The notes beneath the pieces were generated by a model. That model did not search any database, had not been told where the DNA came from, and was given only the letters and a program-made list of their open reading frames with translations. A stretch of 53,239 nucleotides of DNA from positions 1-53,239 of the forward strand of contig NZ_FRAF01000024.1 in assembly GCF_900142255.1 (NCBI RefSeq). Direction: 5' to 3'. This DNA comes from Alicyclobacillus tolerans. Its GTDB lineage: Bacteria > Bacillota > Bacilli > Alicyclobacillales > Alicyclobacillaceae. The position numbers and the translations under genes are program-made. Positions 21,641 to 29,712 of the stretch are shown here, piece by piece. Each line of letters opens with the position of its first letter. Positions within the stretch are counted from its first letter, which is position 1.

Positions 21641-21676
21641 TCTCTTTTCGTTGACAGACAGTAGGGGTACTTTTTT
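21631..21676 (+). terminator. Terminator of the left fluoride riboswitch
   Basis: A 10-bp perfect stem, CCCCTACTGT (21631-21640) with ACAGTAGGGG (21658-21667), is followed by TACTTTTTT. Its 5' arm overlaps the conserved 3' end of the fluoride aptamer, the usual arrangement for a transcriptional on-switch. The TerC-like gene starts 17 bases after the T-run. Confidence 0.85.
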
Positions 21677-21692
21677 GGTTTTGAGGTGAATC

Positions 21693-22346
21693 ATGTCTTC
21701 CACATTGCAGCTGTTTTTGGTCTCGCTCATCACAAGTATAGACAACGCCTTATTGGCTGGAATTCTATTACCTACCGGATTTATGCCGCAAGAACGGCGC
21801 AACGCTCTGATTCAAACTGGAATTTTACTTAGTTTATGGCAAATTGCAATGGTCAGCAGTATTGATTATTTGCTACAGGCGGTTGTATTCCGCTTTTTGG
21901 CGATTCTCTTGTTGAGTTGGATGAGCATCCAGACCTTGAGCCGCATTTCTGCCCGCCGACCATGGTATAGCATTCCTACAACGCTAAAAATCTTCAGTTT
22001 TACGGCAATCGGAAATCTGGATAATATCTTATGGCTTGGCATGATGACAAAAGGAAATCGCATAGGATTGCTTTTTACAACCGCTATCACATTACCTATC
22101 TTTTTTCTGGTTGCCTATTTCCTTTCTCAACAGGCGGAAAAACAGCAGTGGATACTCCCTCTGGGTGCTGGCATGATGGCCTGGGCAGCTGCAGCGCTAT
22201 GCATGGAAACACCCGTTATCCATGCATGGATTTTGTCACTTGATGATGCCCCGCAAACAACCTTGCAAAGCCTGATGACGGCAGCCATTTTATCTATTGG
22301 ATTGGGATTGCGCTTCTTTTTTCAAAAACGACAGAACGCCCCATAA
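21693..22346 (+). CDS. TerC-like membrane protein under fluoride control
   Basis: This 217-residue integral membrane protein has about seven hydrophobic segments. It has two internal TerC-like signatures, SIDNALLAGILL in the first helix and IGNLDNILWLGM in the middle, the duplicated Asp-Asn pattern of TerC/YjbE proteins, some of which export manganese. The start ATG at 21693 has GAGGTG 6-7 bases upstream. A fluoride riboswitch and its terminator lie directly in front, so it is probably induced by fluoride. Its job could be metal export or fluoride resistance. TerC genes usually carry the yybP-ykoY manganese switch, so this pairing is unusual. It converges on the next gene. Confidence 0.65.
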   Translation: MSSTLQLFLVSLITSIDNALLAGILLPTGFMPQERRNALIQTGILLSLWQIAMVSSIDYLLQAVVFRFLAILLLSWMSIQTLSRISARRPWYSIPTTLKIFSFTAIGNLDNILWLGMMTKGNRIGLLFTTAITLPIFFLVAYFLSQQAEKQQWILPLGAGMMAWAAAALCMETPVIHAWILSLDDAPQTTLQSLMTAAILSIGLGLRFFFQKRQNAP

Positions 22347-22356
22347 CCTGGATGGT

Positions 22357-22956
22357 TCAAAATAGATGGTAGATGCCTAATCCCAAATAGAGCGAGGAAA
22401 CGGCAATGGAAATCGCTATTCTCATCCACCTGTTGAAAAATATTGTGGAATGTTCAGAATGAGTTGCTGATGGTTTTCTGCTCGATTGGAACATCCTAGA
22501 GCCCGAGACTAAAAATAACGCTAATAAAAAGCCTGCTATCACAGCCCAACTGATAAACTCATGCAAAAATCCAAGACTGAGCCCAATGGATAGATTTTCG
22601 AGTGAAAAGGCAAGTGCCAGCATCATTTTTTCATGAATCAGAACGGATACCTTTTCATCATGGATGTCTTGTATGAAATTGCGATCAATCTCTATTAAAA
22701 TCCACAAACCCATGCTTATGAGTATGACTGAACCCAGCCAAGTAAAATGGAAAAAATTTTCTTCTGTAATGATTTTTTCAGCCGTCGATCCTCCCAAAAG
22801 GCAAAACCATAGCGAAATCACGGCTAACTTGTTTCGCCATCCCAACCATCTAGATTTTTGAGGATGACCTGCCACAAAATCCTCTTGCTCCAGCGTGGTT
22901 AAACCAGCACCCAAAAAACCTACAGAGGCACTCACACCTACCATTCCGAGCAACAT
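22357..22956 (-). CDS. Integral membrane protein, possibly MntP/YtaF-like
   Basis: This is a protein of about 199 residues with six hydrophobic segments. LALAFSLENLSIGLSLGF in the middle resembles the Asp/Asn-bearing helices of MntP/YtaF-type pumps, with Glu-Asn in place of the usual Asp. The assignment is weak. The start at 22956 is preferred because AAGG lies 9 bases upstream; the longer frame adds 21 polar residues. It ends only 10 bases from the TerC-like gene, tail to tail, and starts about 105 bases after the PelG-like gene on the same strand, so it may share that transcript. Confidence 0.5.
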   Translation of the reverse strand: MLLGMVGVSASVGFLGAGLTTLEQEDFVAGHPQKSRWLGWRNKLAVISLWFCLLGGSTAEKIITEENFFHFTWLGSVILISMGLWILIEIDRNFIQDIHDEKVSVLIHEKMMLALAFSLENLSIGLSLGFLHEFISWAVIAGFLLALFLVSGSRMFQSSRKPSATHSEHSTIFFNRWMRIAISIAVSSLYLGLGIYHLF

Positions 22957-23060
22957 GTGCAGACACCTTCCTATGTCTCCACAGCGTATGTTCAAGACAT
23001 ACTGAGTCGAAATAGACAAGGGTCCACGGCACTTGCCTGAAATTGTTGGGAGGGCAGGAT

Positions 23061-24665
23061 TTAGGAAAGTAAATAGAGATGATAATCAACGTTCGTCAGG
23101 ATACGAAAAACATTTATCGTCGTTAAAGTGGAAAATAACAGCGCCCCTGCCATCAATCCAAAGACCGCGTCAGGATAACCAAACCAGCGACTGAACAGAA
23201 AACCGATTAGCGCGTCTAAAGCAATGGACCATAGCAAGGGACGAATCACACCGTCAGGCCGAGATAGAGAAAACATTAAAATTGCATTCATTAAAGCGAT
23301 TGACAGCAAGGTATAGCCAATCAGCGCAAAGAGAAATACTTTTATGGTATAGCCTGTAAAGATGGGCTCATGCAATGAATGCACAATATATTCAGCCAAC
23401 ACAAAGCGAAAGACTACATAATCTGTACACGCGCTTATCAGCGAAACTCCGAGCATGAGCAACAGACTGCGCAAATATTTGCGCCTGATGATGTTGCTCA
23501 ATTCCTCAGCCATCGAAAGAGTGTATTGTTGTTGACTTTCAATTGCCTCGACAATTAAACGATAGACACTTACTTCCATCAATCCCATCGGAACAACAAG
23601 CATAATGAGCGCAAAGTCAAGAGCTACTTCGTAATCTCCCCGAAACCAAATTGCCAGCGGAAGCAGCGATTGCCCCGTTGCTGTCCAAGCCATTAATCTA
23701 TCCATAAATAGCAGTAAATAATATAAAAATCCATAGAGAAAATAAGGTGCTACAGAATAGACTGTCACCGTCGTCTTCGGTAGAGAAGGATTAATCCCCC
23801 GCTCCCCGCGAGCAACGGCACGACGAAAAAAATAGGTGACAAGTAGAGCCCCTATTATCGAAATAGCTACAATGGCCAATAACTGGGAAATTAATATATT
23901 TAGACGAAAATAATGAAACCCAATATAGACAAACCCTATCCCTAATATCAACAGGCCGGAAAAAACCAGTTCTTGTTGAAGTAGATACAGGGAGGTTACA
24001 GCCATCCAAATAGCGTTTAAAGCCATGTAAAAGGAAATTGTAATGACAAACATGTGCCACGGAAGTATGGGAAACAGTACATTGAACAGGGCTAAAGCAA
24101 CACTGACTGCTAACGAAAAAAACAGGCTAGCTCGAACAATACGCAGCGATATGATGCCTGCCATTCGATAGTAACCCTGAAGAAGATAGAAAAAGCCCCG
24201 ACGAGAAATTGTCTGCATAAAGCCGCCTGCTGTCAAGAAACTCAGTACCGTGCCTATTGCAATAGCGGTTGCCGTCTTGACAGACGCTTGTTCATAAGAC
24301 CACAGAGAAAAGCGAAAAAATAGCATGGAAGCAATGCCAATCAACATAGGCAAGGCAAAAAAAGTTCCTCGTATAAAACGCTTGATAACGCTTATCCAGC
24401 GTTTCACATAAGACGTCTGCTGGCGATAGCTGTTAGCTGCAGTGGCAATATTGCGATGCGTCATGGGCCAGAGAATACGGGCAAGCTGAAAAACATCATG
24501 TAAGCCCAGTTCTTGCTCAACCCTTTTATCTGTCCATCCAAAAGACTCTAATATGGCTGCAATTTCCCATTCATTTTCTGGTTGAATGTGCCGTTCCAGT
24601 ACTTCCAACAGCAATTTTTCATATAAATCGAACGAAGGATTGATCTTATCTGGAGGAAAGCTCAT
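23061..24665 (-). CDS. pelG: PelG-like polysaccharide transporter
   Basis: This 534-residue membrane protein has about 12 helices after a hydrophilic N-terminal region of about 90 residues. The segment VAPYFLYGFLYYLLLFMDRLMAW matches PelG, the MOP-superfamily protein thought to move the Pel polysaccharide across the membrane; the motif LYGFLYYLLLFMDR is the clearest part. The N-terminal extension is not part of classical PelG and may interact with cytosolic partners. Its ATG overlaps the stop of the preceding gene (ATGA), so the two are translationally coupled. A PelF-like gene lies just upstream, which supports the assignment. Confidence 0.72.
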   Translation of the reverse strand: MSFPPDKINPSFDLYEKLLLEVLERHIQPENEWEIAAILESFGWTDKRVEQELGLHDVFQLARILWPMTHRNIATAANSYRQQTSYVKRWISVIKRFIRGTFFALPMLIGIASMLFFRFSLWSYEQASVKTATAIAIGTVLSFLTAGGFMQTISRRGFFYLLQGYYRMAGIISLRIVRASLFFSLAVSVALALFNVLFPILPWHMFVITISFYMALNAIWMAVTSLYLLQQELVFSGLLILGIGFVYIGFHYFRLNILISQLLAIVAISIIGALLVTYFFRRAVARGERGINPSLPKTTVTVYSVAPYFLYGFLYYLLLFMDRLMAWTATGQSLLPLAIWFRGDYEVALDFALIMLVVPMGLMEVSVYRLIVEAIESQQQYTLSMAEELSNIIRRKYLRSLLLMLGVSLISACTDYVVFRFVLAEYIVHSLHEPIFTGYTIKVFLFALIGYTLLSIALMNAILMFSLSRPDGVIRPLLWSIALDALIGFLFSRWFGYPDAVFGLMAGALLFSTLTTINVFRILTNVDYHLYLLS

Positions 24666-25150
24666 GTCTTATCCAGCTCATCAATAACCATATTTAAAAT
24701 CAATTCCACCAGTTTCCCTTCCCGATCCGCTTCTTCGACTATCTCTTTGGTAATCGTTTCACCTCGAGCAATGATACGTTTCCCAAAACGTGTAAACAGA
24801 TCACTCCCCGCCTTTTTACCGACGATATAACGCATTTTCAGATTTTCATGCTGTTCTACTACTTCACTCGGCAGAAACGTAGTTTTGGGCATGGAAGCAG
24901 GCAGGGAAAACTTTTCTTCTTGTGTTTTTTCGACGGTGTTTGCCGAAGCAGAAGATACTGTCGTGGAAGTTTGAAGGCTAGAGTCAAATGCCTCTTTGAC
25001 TGGCTGCAACGTAACCCTCATTTCCTGAATCTGTTGTTCCTTCGGCATCTCCATTGAAAAGGGATATGCAAATGTGATATGCGGCCTACGTTCACTCTCT
25101 TCTGTCCAAAATTTGAGATAGGATTCAATTTCTGACCATAAACTCTCCAT
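24662..25150 (-). CDS. Hypothetical protein coupled to PelG
   Basis: This 162-residue soluble protein is of unknown function. The first 45 residues include an acidic-aromatic helix (SLWSEIESYLKFWTEESE). The middle is Ser/Thr-rich and probably a linker. The C-terminal 50 residues form a module, YIVGKKAGSDLFTRFGKRII followed by ARGETITKEIVEEA, which resembles the small beta-turn units found before some HD-GYP domains. It overlaps the PelG start by four bases and lies between PelF- and PelG-like genes, so it is likely a cytosolic accessory or adaptor of that complex. No catalytic motif is visible. Confidence 0.6.
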   Translation of the reverse strand: MESLWSEIESYLKFWTEESERRPHITFAYPFSMEMPKEQQIQEMRVTLQPVKEAFDSSLQTSTTVSSASANTVEKTQEEKFSLPASMPKTTFLPSEVVEQHENLKMRYIVGKKAGSDLFTRFGKRIIARGETITKEIVEEADREGKLVELILNMVIDELDKT

Positions 25151-25190
25151 AATATTCTCTCGCTTTCACAGTACGATTCCAGCTGTCTTT

Positions 25191-27212
25191 TTAACCTGCG
25201 AAATCCATGATGTATTGAATCATCTCAAATTTACGCAAATACTCTTTCGCTTTCTCCTCTTGCCCAACGGAAGAATATAATTCAACTAAATCCAACAAAA
25301 ATATAGGTGCCGCTAATTGATTCGGATCTTCTTTCAGCGCTTGCTCCAACAGTTTGATAGCTTGCGGATACATTTTCAAATCGCGCAGTGCATAAGCACG
25401 TTCTGCCGCCTGAAGCTGGCGCCGGCGATGAAGTCGCTCCTCTATTCGCTGAGACTCCATCAACGCTCGTTGTGCTTGAACTGTATCACCCAGGCTCATA
25501 TATAAAAGTGAGATTTCTGTCCAAAGTATGGAAATGATCGACGGATGGCGAGTCAGTTGAATGGCCTTCTCAAAATGCTCAATGGCCAATTGTATATGTC
25601 CAATATCTTTTAACGCATAACCACGTTCTGCCAACAGTTGTTCAGTTCTAATCCTACCCTCATCATATTGATTTTCAGGTTCAATGAATGGTTCAATTGA
25701 CGGAACATTTTCTCTCCATTCCGCAGTCTGAGTTTCCGCAACTTGGCGTACTAGAGCCAGCTTGATATAGGATTTCAAATATTGTTCTAGATTTTTTTCC
25801 AGTGTAAACATGCTCATGGCTCGCTGCCTTGCCTCATTCGCCATCTCGCTAGCCAATTGAGGCTGCTCCAGCAAACGAATGATACCTTCCGCCAGTCCCT
25901 GCACATCTCCGGGTGTAACCAATATACCGTGATCGCCCAAAGCCTCAGAGATACCGCCAACATCTGTAGAGACTATCGGCTTGCCTGCAAACATGGCTTC
26001 CACAATGGAATAGGGAAACGCCTCGGAAACACTGGTTTGTACGACAATGTCACCGCTTTCGTAAGCTTTGACTATATCCGAGGTATGACCAAGAAAATGG
26101 ACTGTTTCCTGCAGACCCAGTTTCTCATTCAACGCCAAGCATTCATCGTAGTACTCAGGCACACTGATGGAACCATAAATCAAAAATTGCACATTTGGAA
26201 TGTGTTGTTTGACTATAAGCGCAGCCCTTTGCAAAGACTGCAAATCTTTAATAGGATCCACGCGCGCAACCGTAATTACCGTTGGACTATCATGCGCTAC
26301 ATCCTGCATATTGGAAAACAGAGTATGGTCGACACCGTTGTAAATGACTTGAATCCGTTCGTGTCTATCTGTCAAACGCTTTTCCCAGCGCATGTTGTAA
26401 GCACAAACTGGTGAAATTTGATCCGCGAATTCATAACATAAATCGGTCACTGATTGAATCATGCGGATTAAAAAAGTATTCAGAAACGATGGATACCCAC
26501 GCTTGGAGAGGGACAGATATTGTTCACGCAAATATATTCCATGTTCTGTAAGCAGAAAGGGTGTTCCATATTTTAATTTTGAAACCACGCAAGGTAAGCC
26601 ACAAAAAGAAGCAGCAGAAGCGTGGGTAATTGTGGTTTTGGGAACTGGCGTGTTGATGATATTGAAAAAGCGATAAATCCATCCCAAACTTTGCAAGGTA
26701 CAATAAATATCCGGTTCGGCACGAAAAAATTGAGCTTCTTTTTCCAACTCCAGCAAATAACTCCGATAAGCACGCCAAGTCAATTCTGATTTAAAACAAA
26801 CTTTGTAATCGTACTGCACAAAAAAATCGTACAATGCGACAATCGTTTCAGCAAAAACATAGCTGTTTTTTTCTTCGGTAAGCAATTCGCCGACTAAATC
26901 CAAAAATAGCGGAATAAACATCTGCTGTATGACTTCATCGGTTGTTCTTTGCTTAGCCAGATAAGTAGAACTAAAGGGAGTATCCAGATGTTCACTCGGT
27001 TCTTCTGTTCCCCAAAGCGGCACACGAATCAATTCATTCCGTTCACCAATATCAAATTTTTGAGTCACAAACGGGTCCATGACAATACTGAACACTTTAT
27101 AATCAACTGCTGTGAGACGTTTCATCAGAATGTCGCACCACTGGCTAACCCCACCCTGACTGAATGGATAAGTACCCTCTGTAACTAACAAAACTGAGAT
27201 TTTATCCTCCAT
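25191..27212 (-). CDS. pelF: PelF-like glycosyltransferase with C-terminal TPRs
   Basis: PelF is the cytosolic UDP-sugar glycosyltransferase that builds the Pel polymer. The N-terminus VLLVTEGTYPFSQGGVSQW and the later LLTEHGIYLREQY are hallmarks of PelF. A GT4 domain follows (VIYNGVDHTLF, VARVDPIKDLQSL, QTSVSEAFPYSIVEAM, GKPIVSTDVGG). Residues from about 540 add TPR helices (GYALKDIGHIQLAIEHFEKA, LLEQALKEDPNQ), which standard PelF lacks; PelE supplies TPRs in Pseudomonas. The start at 27212 (MEDKISVLLV) has GGAGG 9 bases upstream, so the longer open frame is discounted. The protein has 673 residues. Confidence 0.82.
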   Translation of the reverse strand: MEDKISVLLVTEGTYPFSQGGVSQWCDILMKRLTAVDYKVFSIVMDPFVTQKFDIGERNELIRVPLWGTEEPSEHLDTPFSSTYLAKQRTTDEVIQQMFIPLFLDLVGELLTEEKNSYVFAETIVALYDFFVQYDYKVCFKSELTWRAYRSYLLELEKEAQFFRAEPDIYCTLQSLGWIYRFFNIINTPVPKTTITHASAASFCGLPCVVSKLKYGTPFLLTEHGIYLREQYLSLSKRGYPSFLNTFLIRMIQSVTDLCYEFADQISPVCAYNMRWEKRLTDRHERIQVIYNGVDHTLFSNMQDVAHDSPTVITVARVDPIKDLQSLQRAALIVKQHIPNVQFLIYGSISVPEYYDECLALNEKLGLQETVHFLGHTSDIVKAYESGDIVVQTSVSEAFPYSIVEAMFAGKPIVSTDVGGISEALGDHGILVTPGDVQGLAEGIIRLLEQPQLASEMANEARQRAMSMFTLEKNLEQYLKSYIKLALVRQVAETQTAEWRENVPSIEPFIEPENQYDEGRIRTEQLLAERGYALKDIGHIQLAIEHFEKAIQLTRHPSIISILWTEISLLYMSLGDTVQAQRALMESQRIEERLHRRRQLQAAERAYALRDLKMYPQAIKLLEQALKEDPNQLAAPIFLLDLVELYSSVGQEEKAKEYLRKFEMIQYIMDFAG

Positions 27213-27282
27213 CAGGGGGAGCCTCCTTCCTATTCCACCTAGCTTACACAGGAAACTGCAGCGTGATCGCCAAGACCGACAT

Positions 27283-29148
27283 TTAATGGACGAATTCTTT
27301 ATTGCGATAGAGAAATTCTGTACGCACAAAACAAGTTTTGCATTCCCGTCCATGCGCTTTACAAAGATGATTGCCAACTTCCCAGCAACGCGGTGCTGCA
27401 GACTGGTAGACCGGACAAGCCTGACAGATATGCTTGGGCGTACAACACAACTCATAGCAGGGAGCTAGCGTGCGATTGTTTACTTCCGGCATTTGCGCAC
27501 GCTCTTTCCACCAGTCTACAAACGCGTTGACCACACGGCCATCCAACTGTGTCCCTGCTGCTTGTTGTAAAGTTTCTAGCGCTTTTTCAAAAGAAAGGGG
27601 AGTTCTCCATGCTCTTCCATTAATTTTGGCGAGAAAGACTTGTATAACATGAATAATTCTTGCCCCTAGCGGGATGTCCTCCCCTTTTAATCCTTCCGGA
27701 AAGCCTAACCCATCTATACGTTCATGATGATAGAGTACGTATTGAGCAGCGCGCTCATTTCCAGAAGCAATCAGAATCATGGAAGCTCCTATTTGAACAT
27801 GCAATTTAATGGACTCATATTCCGCATCATTAAAGACACCTTCTTTACTGAGCAGCTCCATATTGAGTCCGATCACGCCAATATTGCTCAAATGTGCCGC
27901 TAGCGCTAAATCCCGCAGTTCTTCTTCTGTCATACCCATTCGCTTTCCGACGACCAACGAATAGCGCGCCATCATTTCAGAATAACCCACCGTGTAAGGA
28001 TTAAAGTCATCTACCATATTGGAAAGATTCCACAGCATATAGGAATAAGAACGCCCCAGTCTACGATGAAGAGAAGAAAAACTAGAAATTTGTACCATTT
28101 GATCGACAAGTAACTGAATTTGGCTCTCATTAGGGCGCAGGGCATTTTTGTTGTCCAGATCTGCCCCAAAACAAATGAGCAAGATACCCTGCTGAGGAAT
28201 CTGCACGATCAACACGGCACCTACATCGCTAACTGTAAGATACCCCGGTAATTGATAAAATTCTTGTGATTGGCGTCCTATGAAGCAATAAGGGCGGCCT
28301 TCTATCCATGTCTTCAGCATATCCTGAAGTTCCTGGTCCTGCTTGAGTCTTGATCTCAAGCCCCGCAAAGCCCCTACAGCGATTACCGCTTGCTCTTCAT
28401 TCTCTGCAGCGCGAAAAAATGCGCCACCGCAATAGCCTGAAAATCCTGTAAAAGATTGCACAATAAGTTCCAAAGCGGACGATTCGTCCGTTGAAAGTCT
28501 GGCCACCTTTTTAACAGCATCTTCCCCCAAACTCGCAATTTCCTGTTGGAGACGGGCTGTTTCCAAAGCGACTACATCTTCGATTAACTTACTATATTGA
28601 TGAAGAAATTTTCGCATCTCCATTCGGATTGGCTTAGCCACTCGATATACTGGACCAATGCGAAAAAGAACCAATTTCCCCTCCGTCTGCATAGAGAGCA
28701 AGGGAACTTCACCTTCATATATAACCTGAACTGATGCACGGGTGGCATCCGCTTCCAAAACCATAGGCGGCAAATACTTTTCTCGACTGTCGACAGCCAA
28801 GCCGCTATAGGATGGACCTGTATTAGAAAACTTGTCAAATGGGTGCAATGTTGCTTTGAGTATATATCGTTGGCTCCGCTTGTCGAGAACATATGCTGCA
28901 TAATTAGGCGCTTCATGCATACTGGAAAGAATCCGTAACACGGCAGCCAGATTTTCTTCTATTCTCGCCGTTGGACGAATTTCTTGTGCCATTCGTTCCA
29001 TACGATTCATTTCTGTTTCGTAATGTTTTCGCCAGCGGACCTGCCTAAAGAGCAAACTGCCCAGGATGACAATGATTATAAAAACAATTAGAAGAATGAA
29101 CCAAAATAATGTCATAGTAAGATGCGAAAAATCCATGTTCAATCTCAC
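27283..29148 (-). CDS. Membrane-anchored degenerate HD-GYP protein with Cys-rich tail
   Basis: This 621-residue protein has one N-terminal membrane helix (residues about 10-35), a GAF-like central region, an HD-GYP domain at about 375-520 and a C-terminal Cys-rich segment. HD-GYP proteins normally hydrolyse cyclic-di-GMP. Here the catalytic HD pair is lost: the usual LLHDIGKIG reads HLSNIGVIG, and the first His of the domain is Tyr. YHHERIDGLGFPEGLKG keeps the second half with GFP for GYP. It is therefore probably a receptor and not an enzyme. The tail (CYELCCTPKHICQACP, then CWE and CKTC) resembles metal- or cluster-binding 2CW modules. The GTG start overlaps the previous stop. Confidence 0.75.
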   Translation of the reverse strand: MRLNMDFSHLTMTLFWFILLIVFIIIVILGSLLFRQVRWRKHYETEMNRMERMAQEIRPTARIEENLAAVLRILSSMHEAPNYAAYVLDKRSQRYILKATLHPFDKFSNTGPSYSGLAVDSREKYLPPMVLEADATRASVQVIYEGEVPLLSMQTEGKLVLFRIGPVYRVAKPIRMEMRKFLHQYSKLIEDVVALETARLQQEIASLGEDAVKKVARLSTDESSALELIVQSFTGFSGYCGGAFFRAAENEEQAVIAVGALRGLRSRLKQDQELQDMLKTWIEGRPYCFIGRQSQEFYQLPGYLTVSDVGAVLIVQIPQQGILLICFGADLDNKNALRPNESQIQLLVDQMVQISSFSSLHRRLGRSYSYMLWNLSNMVDDFNPYTVGYSEMMARYSLVVGKRMGMTEEELRDLALAAHLSNIGVIGLNMELLSKEGVFNDAEYESIKLHVQIGASMILIASGNERAAQYVLYHHERIDGLGFPEGLKGEDIPLGARIIHVIQVFLAKINGRAWRTPLSFEKALETLQQAAGTQLDGRVVNAFVDWWKERAQMPEVNNRTLAPCYELCCTPKHICQACPVYQSAAPRCWEVGNHLCKAHGRECKTCFVRTEFLYRNKEFVH

Positions 29149-29543
29149 TGCACACCTTCTTCAGTTGCCGCTGTCTCGGGCCTTAACTCCCATCCCTGAT
29201 GCCGTAAAGCTGTTAATTCATTTTCCAGGATGGCAAGCGTCTGACTCATGGTACGCACTTTTTGGTCAAGTACAGTAAGTTGAATGGACTGATAAATCAT
29301 GATGGACAGCATGCCTAAAATAGCCATTAGATACAATAAGGAGGGCGGATAAGTGACACCAAGAAGGTATGCTACTTGATTGAGGACCGTTGGAAAAATA
29401 GAAATGAGCATAATCAACACGAAAATAAACAACCACAAAATGCTAAAACGCTCTGTTAATTTTCGTTTTATGAGCAAATAACCGTTCGTCAAGGCAAAAA
29501 TGAATCCTAGACAGAACACCGTAAGCCGCAGTACATCATTCAC
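29145..29543 (-). CDS. DUF2304 small membrane protein
   Basis: This protein of about 132 residues has three membrane helices, a short loop and a C-terminal coiled coil (SQTLAILENELTAL). The pattern LIKRKLTERFSILWL after helix 1 is typical of DUF2304, a family usually found beside GT2 glycosyltransferases of polysaccharide loci. The start is taken as GTG at 29543 with AGGTGG 8 bases upstream, though two GTG codons lie just before it. Its stop overlaps the start of the HD-GYP-like gene (GTGA), so the two are probably made together. The molecular role of the family is not known. Confidence 0.7.
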   Translation of the reverse strand: MNDVLRLTVFCLGFIFALTNGYLLIKRKLTERFSILWLFIFVLIMLISIFPTVLNQVAYLLGVTYPPSLLYLMAILGMLSIMIYQSIQLTVLDQKVRTMSQTLAILENELTALRHQGWELRPETAATEEGVQ

Positions 29544-29712
29544 CCCATACACCACCTACCGTGTACAGCTTGCAAAAATATATCTTTTCTATGGTTTTTA
29601 TCTTTTATTCTAACCATACACTATAAGGTATCTTCGAGCAAAATGATAGACATAGTTCCATTCTATTTTAATTTACTTTAAATAACATATTGCGTTTTTA
29701 ATTTTATGGTAT

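Noticed and set aside
21584-21676. yybP-ykoY manganese riboswitch, expected for a TerC-like gene
   Set aside because: The conserved bases of that motif are absent, while both conserved blocks of the fluoride aptamer are present and identical in part to the crcB leader at 35 kb.
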